This document shows, one piece after another, positions 46,222 to 57,179 of a DNA stretch of 64,000 bases. A model generated the notes under the pieces. The model had not been told where the DNA came from. It saw only the letters and a program-made list of their open reading frames with translations, and made no database searches. The position numbers were made by a program, and so were the translations under genes. Positions within the stretch are counted from its first letter, which is position 1, and each line of letters begins with the position of its first letter. Source of the stretch: Gloeophyllum trabeum ATCC 11539 (Eukaryota > Basidiomycota > Agaricomycetes > Gloeophyllales > Gloeophyllaceae); the NCBI RefSeq assembly GCF_000344685.1, contig NW_006920422.1, forward strand, positions 333,373-397,372, written 5' to 3'.

Positions 46222-46916
46222 TCACTGTGCCCGCCTGGCGAGCTGGGCATACTGGACGGTGCCTTGCCACCAGAATACCATGCCCAGGCCTACAATGCCA
46301 TGCAGAGTCCCCCAGACGTTTTCGGGGGTCGCGTTGTATCTACGATTCAATGAGCATATGGAACTGCACAAATATAGACTCCGTAATATCAATACTCACG
46401 ATTCAGCAAGAGGACCGAAAGACCGAGGAATAAAACGAGGGGCCTGGTAAAGCACGGTGGAAATCAGCGAATGATAGACACAGAGGCCGATCGCCAGAGC
46501 TCTTTTTCCGGGAAGGAACTCTATAAGGTCATACGCCATCAGGCAGAGCTCGCGGCAGACAGTTGACATTCTACACGCACCCGGTAAACTGAAGACTAGG
46601 AAGGCCGCGATGCACGTCCCCAGCGAAAGGGCCGCGTACAGCTATCGGGTATAACCGTTATAAAATTGTTAGATTGGTGAGTAGTAAACGGCTTACCTTC
46701 ACCATCACTAAAGTGGTGTTATTTAACTGGATAAACGGCAGCGCTTGCGGCGCCCATAATCCCTGTATAACAAACGGTATCTCCAAAGCAATATGGAGCA
46801 TGAAGATCAGCGACCTTCCGCGCGTTCCGTCAGACTTCACTTTGCAAACAATTCTCCTCAAATGACATGGTAGCTTACAGAGGGCTCCTGGCCGCCACGG
46901 CCTGAGGTTGCGACAT
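46222..46916 (-). CDS. Small integral membrane protein, four predicted helices
   Basis: Reconstructed from five short exons (46916-46879, 46814-46697, 46641-46581, 46520-46400, 46339-46222) to 151 aa with a continuous frame. It starts MSQPQAVAARSPLSLIFMLH and shows four hydrophobic segments: LIFMLHIALEIPFVIQG, LYAALSLGTCIAAFLVF, ALAIGLCVYHSLISTVL and HGIVGLGMVFWWQ. Short loops include LPFIQLNNTT and YQAPRFIPRSFGP. Every junction is GT-AG and phase-consistent, which argues strongly for a real gene. I cannot name the family; the topology suggests an ER or other endomembrane protein. No exon exceeds 121 nt. Confidence 0.75.
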
Positions 46917-47361
46917 GGTGGTTGAAAAACAGGCACAAGATAGGACTCGAATGATGACACGTCCGAAGGAGAACGTGGAAGGTACAGGATTACGTAAGAG
47001 TATTTGGATCTCGGTGGCAATACGATAGAGGGCGGATCAAGATTCGCATTCTCTCACAATGCCGCCGCACCCGACTTCGACGTCTGTCCGGGCAACGTCG
47101 TAGATGTCGACGAACACGAGGGCAAAGACTTCGACGGGGAGTACTGAGGTAGAGGGGGATGCTATCAGTGCAAGCCACTCTCGGACCCCGGTTGCTTCGG
47201 CCGCTTTGTCTGGCATCGACGTGGAAGACAGTCTCATTCATCAGGGTAATCATACATACACTAGTAATGCAGGGGTCTACGTTGTCCAAGCCAAGCTAAA
47301 GAAGAATAAATAAGAATAAACAAAGTCGTGGAACGCAACTACACACTCCTCGAGTCCCGCC
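46917..47361. other. Intergenic between small membrane gene and module copy B
   Basis: A minus-strand frame of 59 codons ending near 47037 (MPDKAAEATGVREWLALIAS..) looks mildly protein-like but has no recognisable domain. Otherwise nothing is seen. Confidence 0.35.
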
Positions 47362-47899
47362 CTAACTCAAAACCAGTGAACCGCCGCTGACGAAGCTTGG
47401 GGACATCTCCGACAACCGGTTCCATCGAGGACCTGAACTGAATTCAACAACGGCCGGGACAAAGTACAATCCTCGTTGATGATGACCGTGGAGCAAAGTT
47501 GGCTGCCGTCGCACGACATCATCGACTGCTCGGAGGAAAGAACCCGCCGATGAGATGGTAAACCGCCGCGAGAACAGACGGCAAATAGCAGAGGCCGATA
47601 GATGTACGATCTTCCTTCCGCAAATACTCCACGCGAAGAGACCAACGTAATAAACACTCTGGATACGCGAGGTGCGAAGGGCTGACACGTCGGAAACTGG
47701 AAGTGACCGTGGCATGATCCTGATGGAGCCCGGGCGCATGGAAGACGTAGGCGAAGACGAAGGCATTCGAATAGCCGATAGTCGAATTGTCAACGAGGAT
47801 TTGTAATGGCTATCCGGGTGGTTGATAACGATGGACTCCAACGTAAGAGTGTTTGACTTTGAGTGGTCAAGCCAAAAGATAACTCCACGAGCGAACATT

Positions 47900-49280
47900 C
47901 CCTCTCCACGTCCCGCATACCGCAAGCAGCATCTGTCGATAGGCAGCGGCTGCCCTGACGCCATGACACCTGAAGGCACCTCCGGAACGACAGAACAAGA
48001 ACCAGCCGCCTGCTTACCACAACACCGGAGGATTGGAGACAGCGTCCTCTCGCCTCCAGGAAAACACAAACCCTTCAAGCAAGACGACAGGCTTCTTAAG
48101 GCATGAGGGGCGGTGGCGAAGTTCAAGCGGATCGGTCGCCGGTCTAGAGAGGGGATAGAGAATTTTAGGATAACAAGGTGAGATGCCTATCAATACGAAG
48201 GCTAGGGTAAGCCACGCGAGAAGGTTCATAGAATATACTTGCTCACCTATGCTGTCCTGGACTTGATGGTCCATAAATAGGGGCGCCGGCGCTATCCGCT
48301 ACTTCCTCCGCTATAGCGAGCGCCAGAGGACGTCGAACTGACGCCCTCCAGCACTCGCGGAGATTTACATGAGTATGCATGCATGCAGTTCATGGAAGAG
48401 AGTACATACCGTCACACGATACCCGAAGAAGCAGTCCCACCCCAAGGAGTCGCCAGTTAGGATAGCACATCTAGTACGAAATAAGCATAACACCCAAAGA
48501 GGATTTGAGTGTGGCACGTACCTCACCGTCGGCACAGAGCCGCTAATATTCGACCTTGAAGCACCCTCAAGCCGGCCGGAATCCTGCGTTGAACGCGCCA
48601 TTGCCCCTCAAATCCGACGCATCGTCGGAGCCCAGCCCATCGCCTCACCTTCAGAGCCTGCCCTATCCAAGAAGTCAGGATCAACTGCCATACCAATGAC
48701 CCTACGACGGTATTGCTTCCAGCATGCACGTGCGGTTCCCGAAGCTGTCAGTTACCGGATTTCTGCAGGTTGGATAAAATGTTGCATTCGCGAGAATGAG
48801 GAGTGAGGGGTCGTTGGGAGTGGAGGGGTACATTGGAGTCCAATCCATGATGAGGGTCCCAATGTCTTCGTCGATAGAGTTATGTCGTCGCTTTCATGAG
48901 ATAAGGGGTCCTAATCATGAGAGTTGCCCAAGAGTGTCGACGTCATTGTCGTGTTTGCCGTGTATCGCTGGGATAGCCCATTGGGATGATCCTGACCTTT
49001 TCGAGATGCAAGAAAGGTATCTGTTGGACAGTTTAGCACATGGAACAACAAACCTAACAGCCACTTACAAAGCATGAGAACTCGAGGACCAGACACAGTG
49101 TAGGGAGTCCACCGAAAAGAAGAAAGTACAGATGCACATGATCAAAGAAACTGGCCCACAAATCTAAAGATAAGCTAACAGATCCAGAATAGATACACAG
49201 GAAACAAGACTGAAACCCGTTGGGAGTCTCCGTCTTGACCAGCCATGTCTAAGAAGCGCGCGGCGTCCCTCATGAATAAT
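47900..49280 (-). other. Module copy B, downstream companion gene (multi-exon, membrane-like, unresolved)
   Basis: Collinear with the companion region of copy A. On the minus strand it runs MRDAARFLDMAGQDGDS (start at 49273), a hydrophobic exon ending in YFLLFGGLPTLCLVLEFSCF before a GTAAGT donor near 49069, SLVWQLILTSWIGQALK before a GTGAGG donor near 48650, and a late exon CLKKPVVLLEGFVFSWRRED..NPPVLW before GTAAGC near 48015. At least four exons with good donors and hydrophobic helices suggest a small multi-pass membrane protein. I cannot join all exons in one frame, so no coordinates for a CDS are offered. Similarity to copy A extends through presumed introns. Confidence 0.4.
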
Positions 49281-49323
49281 CCAAGCCATATAAACCGTGA
49301 GCGTTGTCGCATTATAACCTGAT

Positions 49324-51295
49324 TCAGTCGCCGCTAGTAACGTCTGGAGCCTCGTTCCCAATGGCGCGCCCGGAACGCGGGGCATTCGGAGTGGTATTAG
49401 AAGCATCGCCATGGGGACCGAAATGGTAGCCAACAGGAAGAACTGCGTGAATGAGGTTGCCTGCCTCAACTGGGACCAGGGACGGAGCGATGCCGGCAGC
49501 TAGTCCCCGATCGAACTGAAGGCCATGTTGCTCCCGTTCCTCGGCACGAGCACAACCACCGGCAGGGGGGTCAGCGTTGTTGTTGTCTTCGAAGTCCGAA
49601 TCCGAGTCCGAATCCGAGCCAGTGCCGAAGATTTGTTCCGAAAGGGTGCGCTGAAGGGTGCGCTTGCGCGCCTTGGGCGTCGTGGGGACCGAGTCCCCGG
49701 AGTCGCTGGCGGGCAAGACATCATTGGCATCGTCGTTACCGGCGTCAGCAGCGCTACCATCCTGTAGGACATCGGGCACAGAGTCGTTGATAGGGGTCAC
49801 CTGATGCTGCTGAGAATCGTCTCGAAAGGATTCCGCGACGTGCTGGCTATCTTCGACGCCGGAAGAGAGCGGGTAGACCACCGGCGCAGGAACCGCTTCT
49901 GTCGCCACAGATTCATGGTGGTCCCCATAGGCAGACATTGGCACGCGTCCATGCATCAGACAAACAGCAGAAATCCCAGAGGCCACAAGGTAGGAGATCA
50001 TATTGTCGTGAAACGCCTTCAGCGCTGAACCTTGGCCACGAAATGACCTGAGTCCCGCACGCCGCTCATGAGTCGCCTTGCTGTTGTAGTTGCCGTTCTT
50101 CGTCCTGACACGAGGATCTACGGTCGTCGTCCCGTCATAGACGTCGCACGTGTTGATACCTAACATCCGATCGCGAACGGTTCTGAGGTCTCCGACCGAG
50201 GCCAGATTGCGCAATTCCTCCGGTAGTGACTTCCAGATGAGAGTCAGCGCTGACATTCTGGCCTTGCCGCCTCGCTTCATGATACGCGATCCATGTACAG
50301 CAGCAGCATTAGTAGTGACCTTGGGCTTCCTAGCGTATGGCGTCATCCGGTTAGTCACCCGATCGTTCTTGAGGATCGACTTCAGTGGCTTGGACTGGCA
50401 CAGAGACATAGGGATACCAGGTTCAACAACAGGCGGGACCTCCGGAGAAGCGTCGACTGCGGTGTCAACAGACGAAGGGGAAGCCTCAGCAGCAGTTGAC
50501 GGCACAGTTGCGGCGTCCTCCGAAGAGTCTGCCGTAGCTATACCCATTCTGGAATCTTCTTCCGGGACGACAAGAATAACATTCAAGGACTTGGAGCTGC
50601 TGACGTCCAAGCACGGGTTGTCGACAGTCTGCTTAGGAGGAGCGAAGGCGTGCATTGGCACTGTTGCATCCAGCTCGACTGGGAAACTAAACTGGAAGAC
50701 CTTGGCGACGATCTGGGGATAACCGGTGAGCATCCGCGCAAACACACCCAACATCCGCCACACCGACCTGTTTGCCTTCATGCTCGTCCCTTGCGGCGTG
50801 GTCCAACAGAAAGAGGCCATCAATATCCATGAGCGACATCCGGTGTTCAGAACGGGAAACCCTGCAGCGCTTGACGAGATCCGGACGACCGTCGTCGATG
50901 CCGTACCGGTAAGCCTTCGCGTCATAGCCATCACGCCGACGTTTCCCTTTGCTGGGTATGGCGCGGCCAGAGCCGTCGTAGTCCTCCAGATGTTCTCCAA
51001 GACAGATGCGACGGACGTGGGGAACAGCAGCGACTTGAGAATCCAGGATGGAGTTGCGGTATTGCCAGTCCCTCCAGCGCGCGTTGAGCAGCGACTGGGT
51101 AATGATTTTCCGGATAGAAGCGCGGAAACGGTACTTGAAGTCAGTTCGAGACTCTCCCTGCCGGCGCTTGATCTGCCTGCGACGAGGAGGAACGACAGGC
51201 AGGACAGTGACAGGAATCCTGTATTTAACAAACCACGGTGTGAAGATAGCAAGGTTCGTCTGATCGGCTAGACCGAGGCCGAGGGGGGTACGCAT
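49324..51295 (-). CDS. Module copy B, unknown 638-aa protein (open copy)
   Basis: Two exons, 51295-50768 and 50712-49324, separated by a 55-bp intron. The ATG at 51295 is the first in frame and matches the start position in copy A. Residues 1-176 are relatively ordered: IFTPWFVKYRIPVTVLPVVP, a basic RRRQIKRRQGES stretch, LNARWRDWQYRNSILDSQ, RICLGEHLEDYDGS and RPDLVKRCRVSRSEHRMSL. The rest is acidic and Ser/Asp-rich, with a basic patch KSILKND..MTPYARKPK, a helix-like LPEELRNLASVGDLRTVRDR, and an acidic SEQIFGTGSDSDSDSD segment. I recognise no domain. Its broken relative lies at 29155-31150. The companion gene begins about 50 bp downstream of its stop in both copies. Confidence 0.65.
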
Positions 51296-52905
51296 TGCTA
51301 ACGAGGCAATGTTCGAAAGAGCGCCAGAAATGTTGGATACTGCGACGAGTAGGTCCAAGTTGAAGTGAAGGAGAGGAGACGTGAAGCCACACGCGGGTAA
51401 CGCCCACGTGACCGCGCTCCTGTCACATTGTCACTGTGAAGCAGGTGAAGATACCGTGACTTCAAGGTCGGGACGTTTCGAGTCGTCCACTTCGCATATG
51501 CTGGCAGTACATTACTTGCTGGAATAGACAAATTTCCCTATGGATCTTTTACAGTCCGAGGGGTCGTAATGAATAGGCACACCCAACACTTACATTGCAG
51601 GGAGGCAAGACCGAGTCGACGTTCACCTGTAGCACTGGCAGAGGGTACGCTTACCTTTCCAAGTACAGATACAGCTCGCGGAGCATCCCCGTCCATAGGG
51701 GCGAAGGATTAAGGCATTCGAACTGGACACTATCATTGTCGCCAACCTCATACTCTACGCCTCATTTCCTTGGAGCACGTCGCAGGACGTAAGCCATACG
51801 GGTTCAAGGCAAGAAGTCGGCGTACCAAATTGGATACGTTTGCATGACATGGTCTCGAAGTCGAGCCCACAGGCAGTCATCATCGAAGCCATGTCCAGGT
51901 GGACCCAGCCTACCAGTTAGAACACGAATATATCTTCGAAGGTATGTGCTGCAGCCATGGGAGTTCGAATGAAACGAAGGCCATCAGTCGCGAATATGAT
52001 ACATATCCCTCATTTTCAGGCCAACTTGGGGCCAATGCGGGTTCAGACTTCAGAAGACGCTTGGCCTCCCCAGTCATCAAGTTGAGCACTGGCACGTAGT
52101 GACTGGATGACGGTTGACGATAACGTCGATGCGATAGCGGGCCAGAGTTTGAGAAGCGACATGGTACCATTGTGGACTGTCTTGAAAAGTATACGCTGTC
52201 GACAGTCGGTCGAAAGCTGGTCGGAAGCACCCTCGACGAGCAATCAATTATGACTTCACGGAATTTGCCGTGGACTTCACAAGGTGAGCTTGCCACATCT
52301 TAGACTGTACCTTGGTATGCTTCAGTACTGGATAAAATATATACTGCACAATCCCTCGTGCTCTGTGTGTTTTTCCCTCCATTCATTTTGGAGTAGTCAT
52401 CCAGGAAGTACTATATAGACGCATCCGGTGCTAAGCAGGACGCCAAGGAAATGCTCCAATTTTGTCGCGAACTGATGCATTGGGTTACACAAGGCGCCTT
52501 GGGGTATGTACACAGACTGGTACTGTAGCAGGAAAGTAATTTTACTCTCAGATGCCTTGTTCGAGCTCAAACTTGTTCCTAGGCTATCTCGGAGAGGCAG
52601 ATTCATAACAAGTGTTTCACCGTTACCCGAAAAGCACTTGTTTTCTCGGCTGCTAATACTCTGTCGAGGTCTTTCATTTTACTTGCATGCAACAACTTAA
52701 GAAAGCATGCTTCCCGGTGTGACCTTGGCACTTACTGCGCCTTTCTCCCTTTGTTTCCGATCCGGAATCGCAGCACCTCTCGCACGTCACCGAACTGCCG
52801 GACCATACTACTGAGTACCGCTTAAAGATACTCGGTAACTTGTACAACTTTATTGAGTGAATTTCCTTCTCAGCTATCACAGACCGCCCCACGACTGCAT
52901 GGAAG
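51296..52905. other. Intergenic, ~1.6 kb
   Basis: Divergent region between module copy B (-) and the first APH-like gene (+). Short unrelated ORFs only. A minus-strand ORF at 52674-53210 overlaps the APH exon and is judged a shadow. Confidence 0.45.
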
Positions 52906-54374
52906 ATGCAGGAACAGTGGTATTGGTCCGACCATATCCACACTGAGCTGGGCAATGGATGCTTAGCGACTGTATGGCCGCTCAAATCCAAGGAGGTGAC
53001 AGAGTACTCCCCCAACGGGCTCCGCGATTGCCGCGCGGAGCTCTCCAGGGCTTCGAGCGATAATGTTCCGTATTTCGCTCGCCGCGACTCATGTGGTCCT
53101 ATTCGCCACACGCCTGCCGTCGATCGTGCGGCGCTGAAGAAAGTCATCAGCACCTCCATTCCCGATATGATCCTCGGAATAGCTGAACTCAAGAGTCTTG
53201 GTATGTGCATATGTTATGCCTGTAGAAGGTCTTCGTTGATTACTTATCTAGTGGCAGGAAATAGCAGTGGTGACTGGGTAAGAATCTATATAGTTCTATT
53301 CCAAGCCTCGTGGTTCAACTTATGTTTGTATGACAGGAAGCCCTCATCTGCTGCAAGAACCCGAGAAAGAAATATTATGTCACCATCAGGCCTCACGTCT
53401 CTAGCAACACTGTCTCTATGCTCCTTGATGTCGCCGGCGGATATTCCATGCTTAGCGAGGTAGGAAGACGCGAAATCTTCATGCTCTCAAACAATGACCC
53501 CTGTACCCTATGTAGTTCTCGACCCTACGAGAAGTCGCTAAGAATTATCGTATCCCCGTCCCAAGGGCCGTCGAGTACGGCGACGGCATATCCGATGGTG
53601 TACACGCGGAATGGATAGTACGAGGAAATGTAAGGAAGATCTCCTTTTCTTAGCAATATAGTCGATGCTCAGTGACTCTAGATTCCAGGATCCCGCCTCA
53701 GCGAAGTTTGGAATTATTTGGACGGCGCTCAGCGATCCGCGGTATGCGTGAGCATAGGAAAGCTCAGGGCTGCCCTGTTATCCCGCAAATTTCAGAGGAT
53801 TGGTCGTATCTGGACTATCAATGAAGAATGCAAGGTCGGCCTTGGATCACTAGAAGTTTCCCAGTCTGGCTTGAACAGGATTGGGCAATACGAAGACGCT
53901 AAAGAATGGCTGATTGCGATAGCAATGAGGAAGCTTCCTTGCTATGGTCACTGCGCACGGTTATCTGGCACGCAGCGAGCCCAAGTCGGCGCTGTCATGT
54001 CGCGTATCAGGACATGCGAGGCCTTGAGAGACAAACGCTATGCTCCACTCCGCTGCTTCGCCCTGGAGCATGTCGATCTTCACCCCGACAACGTCCTCGT
54101 GAAACCGGACCAGCCAGATGCTATTACGGGCGTGCTGTCCTGGGACTGTGCTCGAGTCGTCCCCGTGTTTGCTATGGACTTCGATTTCTTTGATCGTCCA
54201 GATTTTGGACCCGCCGAGAGGCTCAATGACTTCATTCTGGCTGCGACCGCTCTGCGGGTGCCTGATCTGGGTCTTCTTCTAGGCTCAAAGCCACATAGGC
54301 AGCTGCACCACCTGTACCACCTGGCTCTGCACAGTCACGATTGGCATGACTTGCGTATGCCCCTCGAGGGGTGA
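52906..54374 (+). CDS. Aminoglycoside-phosphotransferase-like kinase, catalytic motif intact
   Basis: Five exons (52906-53200, 53252-53277, 53337-53459, 53516-53629, 53682-54374) give 416 aa. The N-lobe has KKYYVTIRPH, then TLREVAKNYRIPVPRAVEYG and EWIVRGNIPGSRLSEVW. The C-lobe has FALEHVDLHPDNVLVK, which carries the HxDxxxxN catalytic signature, and GVLSWDCARVVP, which carries the metal-binding Asp. This is the fungal APH/choline-kinase-like superfamily of small-molecule kinases; the substrate is unknown. The residues before about 100 do not resemble the family, so the true start may lie elsewhere. The neighbouring gene downstream is a paralogue sharing intron positions and the EWMVRSHIPG / EWIVRGNIPG junction. 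A 26-nt exon 2 is needed to keep frame. Confidence 0.7.
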
Positions 54375-55560
54375 AGATGTACGTTTTGTATTTATACTCA
54401 TATTACCGTTATCCCACTGAGGCTGCGCTGCTCTGGCTCAATACTTGGACGCGCCTAACCCGTAGTCGCTTCCGGAGGATTTAAATTGTATCAATAAGAG
54501 TAGTTACTCGGCTTTTTTCGTGGAGGTCGAAGCTCCCCAAATCCTGCTCCTGGGCATGCTTCACACATCAGCCAATTAGCTATTGAACGTGATTATCTGT
54601 GGTATCGCGTACTCGTACATGCCACACTGAATCCCCTTCAAAGTTTGTCGGTTTGTAGCCCGATTGATAACTGAGTTGTTAAATCTTGCTCAATATCATA
54701 GAGCAGTAGCCTAGTTATATCAGATATATGTTGAACGATTCAACGTCAAATGCAGCACTTAGCAACTACTGTTATTGGCACTGTGGCAGGACACAGGCGG
54801 CAATTTCCGAAGGTCCGGTCTGGTTCCTCCGAACTTCAAGTTACTTCACCGGTACCTCGAGATTATACATGCTCTTTTTTGCGATCGATGATTGATGAAA
54901 CACACCAGGAAGTATGAGTCCAAGATCTTATGTTGTCGTACTCAAGCTGTTAGTCTGTGTAGTTAGGTGGGGTTCTACAGTGATGAAGCTTGGGCTCCGA
55001 GTCCGGGCTCATTCATCGTGCGTCCTTTGTCCTTCCTCGCGCCTTTTGGTCATGATTTTCCAATTTGTTAGTGACCCTGAGCAAGCTGTCATTGTTCCGC
55101 GTCATTCTGCCATCTCAGCGAGGACATCCGTGCGTTTCCGAAGGGCGTGATCATCGAGTGCCCTTCCCCGCTACAAGGACCGCAGTTCTACCTGGTCGCG
55201 GAAGGAATGGGCAGGCAATCATTGCTTACTGCTTGATGTCGCTGGCTGAATCATGAAATAAGTTCTTTCGTCCCATAGACAGTCGAGCACTGCGATGTCA
55301 GAAGGCTGCTGCTCTCTCAAGTCTAAAAGCATACGGCTCCTACGTGCATTCCTTTCTTATTCCTTTGTTGTTCTGGTGGCTCATCTGCATAACGTGACTT
55401 CATGAATCTGTTGAAATGCAGGCCGTGAGACTCAGCGCCCTAGGCGACGCGCAGTGTGGCACGTCTTGTGGTGACTTCGACCATCAACTAGGCGAGCTAC
55501 TACATATCATCGAAAATCGGCCTGTGTAAATACCTCAGGCTGTCTGCACATCGTCTCGCC
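54375..55560. other. Intergenic, ~1.2 kb
   Basis: Spacer between the two APH-like paralogues, AT-richer than the genes. Around 55060-55240 a frame resembling IIECPSPLQGPQFYLVAEGM may be a remnant of another gene or a missed exon; not resolved. Confidence 0.4.
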
Positions 55561-56834
55561 ATGCTGAACGAGCAAGCTATCATTGCTTCCATCTCCGAGC
55601 ATTTCAAGGTACCGCCTGGTACCATAGGTCCTTTCGAATTTAACGGTAAGGACATTTCATCGACTTCGCATCGCGGCTTTGATCAAGGTCCCATTTTACC
55701 CAGACGAGGTATGCGAGAAGGTAAAGCCTCCCGACGCTTATCAGATACTAGACTCACTGGGTGCTCTTAGAAGGCAATGTTTCTCGTGGACAGTCGTCCC
55801 TACATGCTCACAGTGCGACCGTGCGCATTGCACATTGATGAGAAGTTAACCAGGAGCGAGAAAGAAAGGTTGAAGAACCAGGTCGGTGCTCCCTTGGACA
55901 TGAGAGTGCATCAAAATATCTAACCCTCTGGTCTCCAGTATGAACTCCTAAAGTATATCGACGAGTGCTTCCGCATACCAGTTCCGGAGGCTATTATGTA
56001 CCGCCACGACGCAGCGGTGGGTGCCGAGTGGATGGTCCGGTCTCACGTGAGCATCTTTCAACGCCTCTACCTCTACCTCTGACAGCGCCGCCGATTCCCA
56101 CCCAGATTCCCGGCCGTCCCCTCCCCGAGGTCTGGGTAAACATGACGAGCGAAGAAAAGCGAAAAGTATGCATCCGCATCGGCGAGATCTGGGCAACCCT
56201 GCTTTCAAAGAGATGGCGCAATGACGGGATCAGATGGGCCTGCGATTACGACAGTAGCAAAGGCGGCCTCCTTCCCCTCGAAAGCCTTCCCGAGCGCGGA
56301 ACCGGTCGATGGAGCAGCATTGGGGACATGGACTTTCTCGTGCAGACAGCGACTGTTCGCCGCAAGATCGATGGCGTGTGGACGCCCGTCGCACCCCACG
56401 AGCGCGCCGATGTGGGTGCCGTCGTCTCCCGGATCCGGACCGCGCCCATCCTGGCCAGCGACCATCTGAGGGCGATACGCAACTTTGCCATTGAGCACCC
56501 CGAGTTTCGTCCAGACGTCATCCTGGTTGACTCGTCAGATTACTCAAAGGTTACCGGCGTAGTCGGATGGGAGTACCACTACATGGTCCCGGTATACGCG
56601 CTGAGATTTTGGTTCTTCAAAGACCGCAATCGCTTTGGAGGTTACGCTGTGGATGTCTTGAACGTACTCATCATGAGAGTTGTCTATGAGAACCTCCCCG
56701 AACTCCGGCTTCTGACGAGCACGGACGCTGTACCACTGTTTCACCTGTATAACTTGGCCTTGCGGAGTCGTAATTGGAGGAAGCTCGGCCTGAATATCAA
56801 CAGTGGCTCTTACATAGTGAATAAGCAAAAGTAG
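55561..56834 (+). CDS. APH-like paralogue lacking the catalytic signature (probable pseudokinase)
   Basis: Five exons (55561-55608, 55688-55708, 55771-55881, 55939-56046, 56106-56834) join in frame to 338 aa. Shared blocks with the upstream gene: FLVDSRPYMLTVRP, YIDECFRIPVPEAIMY, EWMVRSHIPGRPLPEVW, VGAVVSRIRTAP and a final LFHLYNLALRSRNWRKL. In place of HVDLHPDN it has HPEFRPDV, and GWEYHYMVP replaces SWDCARVVP, so the catalytic Asp and the Asn are gone and the metal Asp is Glu. It is otherwise open and well spliced, arguing for a retained non-catalytic protein rather than simple decay. The acceptor at 56104-56105 is chosen over the CAG at 56083-56085 because only it keeps frame. The first two exons (48 and 21 nt) are tentative. 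Confidence 0.65.
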
Positions 56835-57179
56835 ACGACAACCCATGTATGTATACGTATGGCCGGATAAAATGTACAATGTGTAACCTTCGCTGTCAGG
56901 CGTCTCCTCGGACCCCGCGGATAACTGGCCATTTGCCAGGGACTGGAAATTCAGGATAATATCTAGTGGTCATCGTGAACAATCCATTCAATAATCTAAC
57001 AGCAGTTCTACCTATTCTAAATCTACAGTACGCACCCTGACATGACCAATCGTATCCATCGTGAACGAAAATCTATAGTTATTGCCACCCGATAACCCAT
57101 GGATTGAAACCCACCCGACGCTCTGCTTTGAGAACAACAGCCCCCCACACTCATAATGACCTCTAACCGTTGTGCAAGC
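56835..57179. other. Convergent intergenic spacer
   Basis: 345 bp between the APH-like paralogue (+) and the MFS gene (-). AT-rich; facing 3' UTRs. Nothing else seen. Confidence 0.5.

Noticed and set aside
52674..53210. 178-codon minus-strand frame
   Set aside because: Overlaps exon 1 of the APH-like gene on the other strand and has no recognisable domain.
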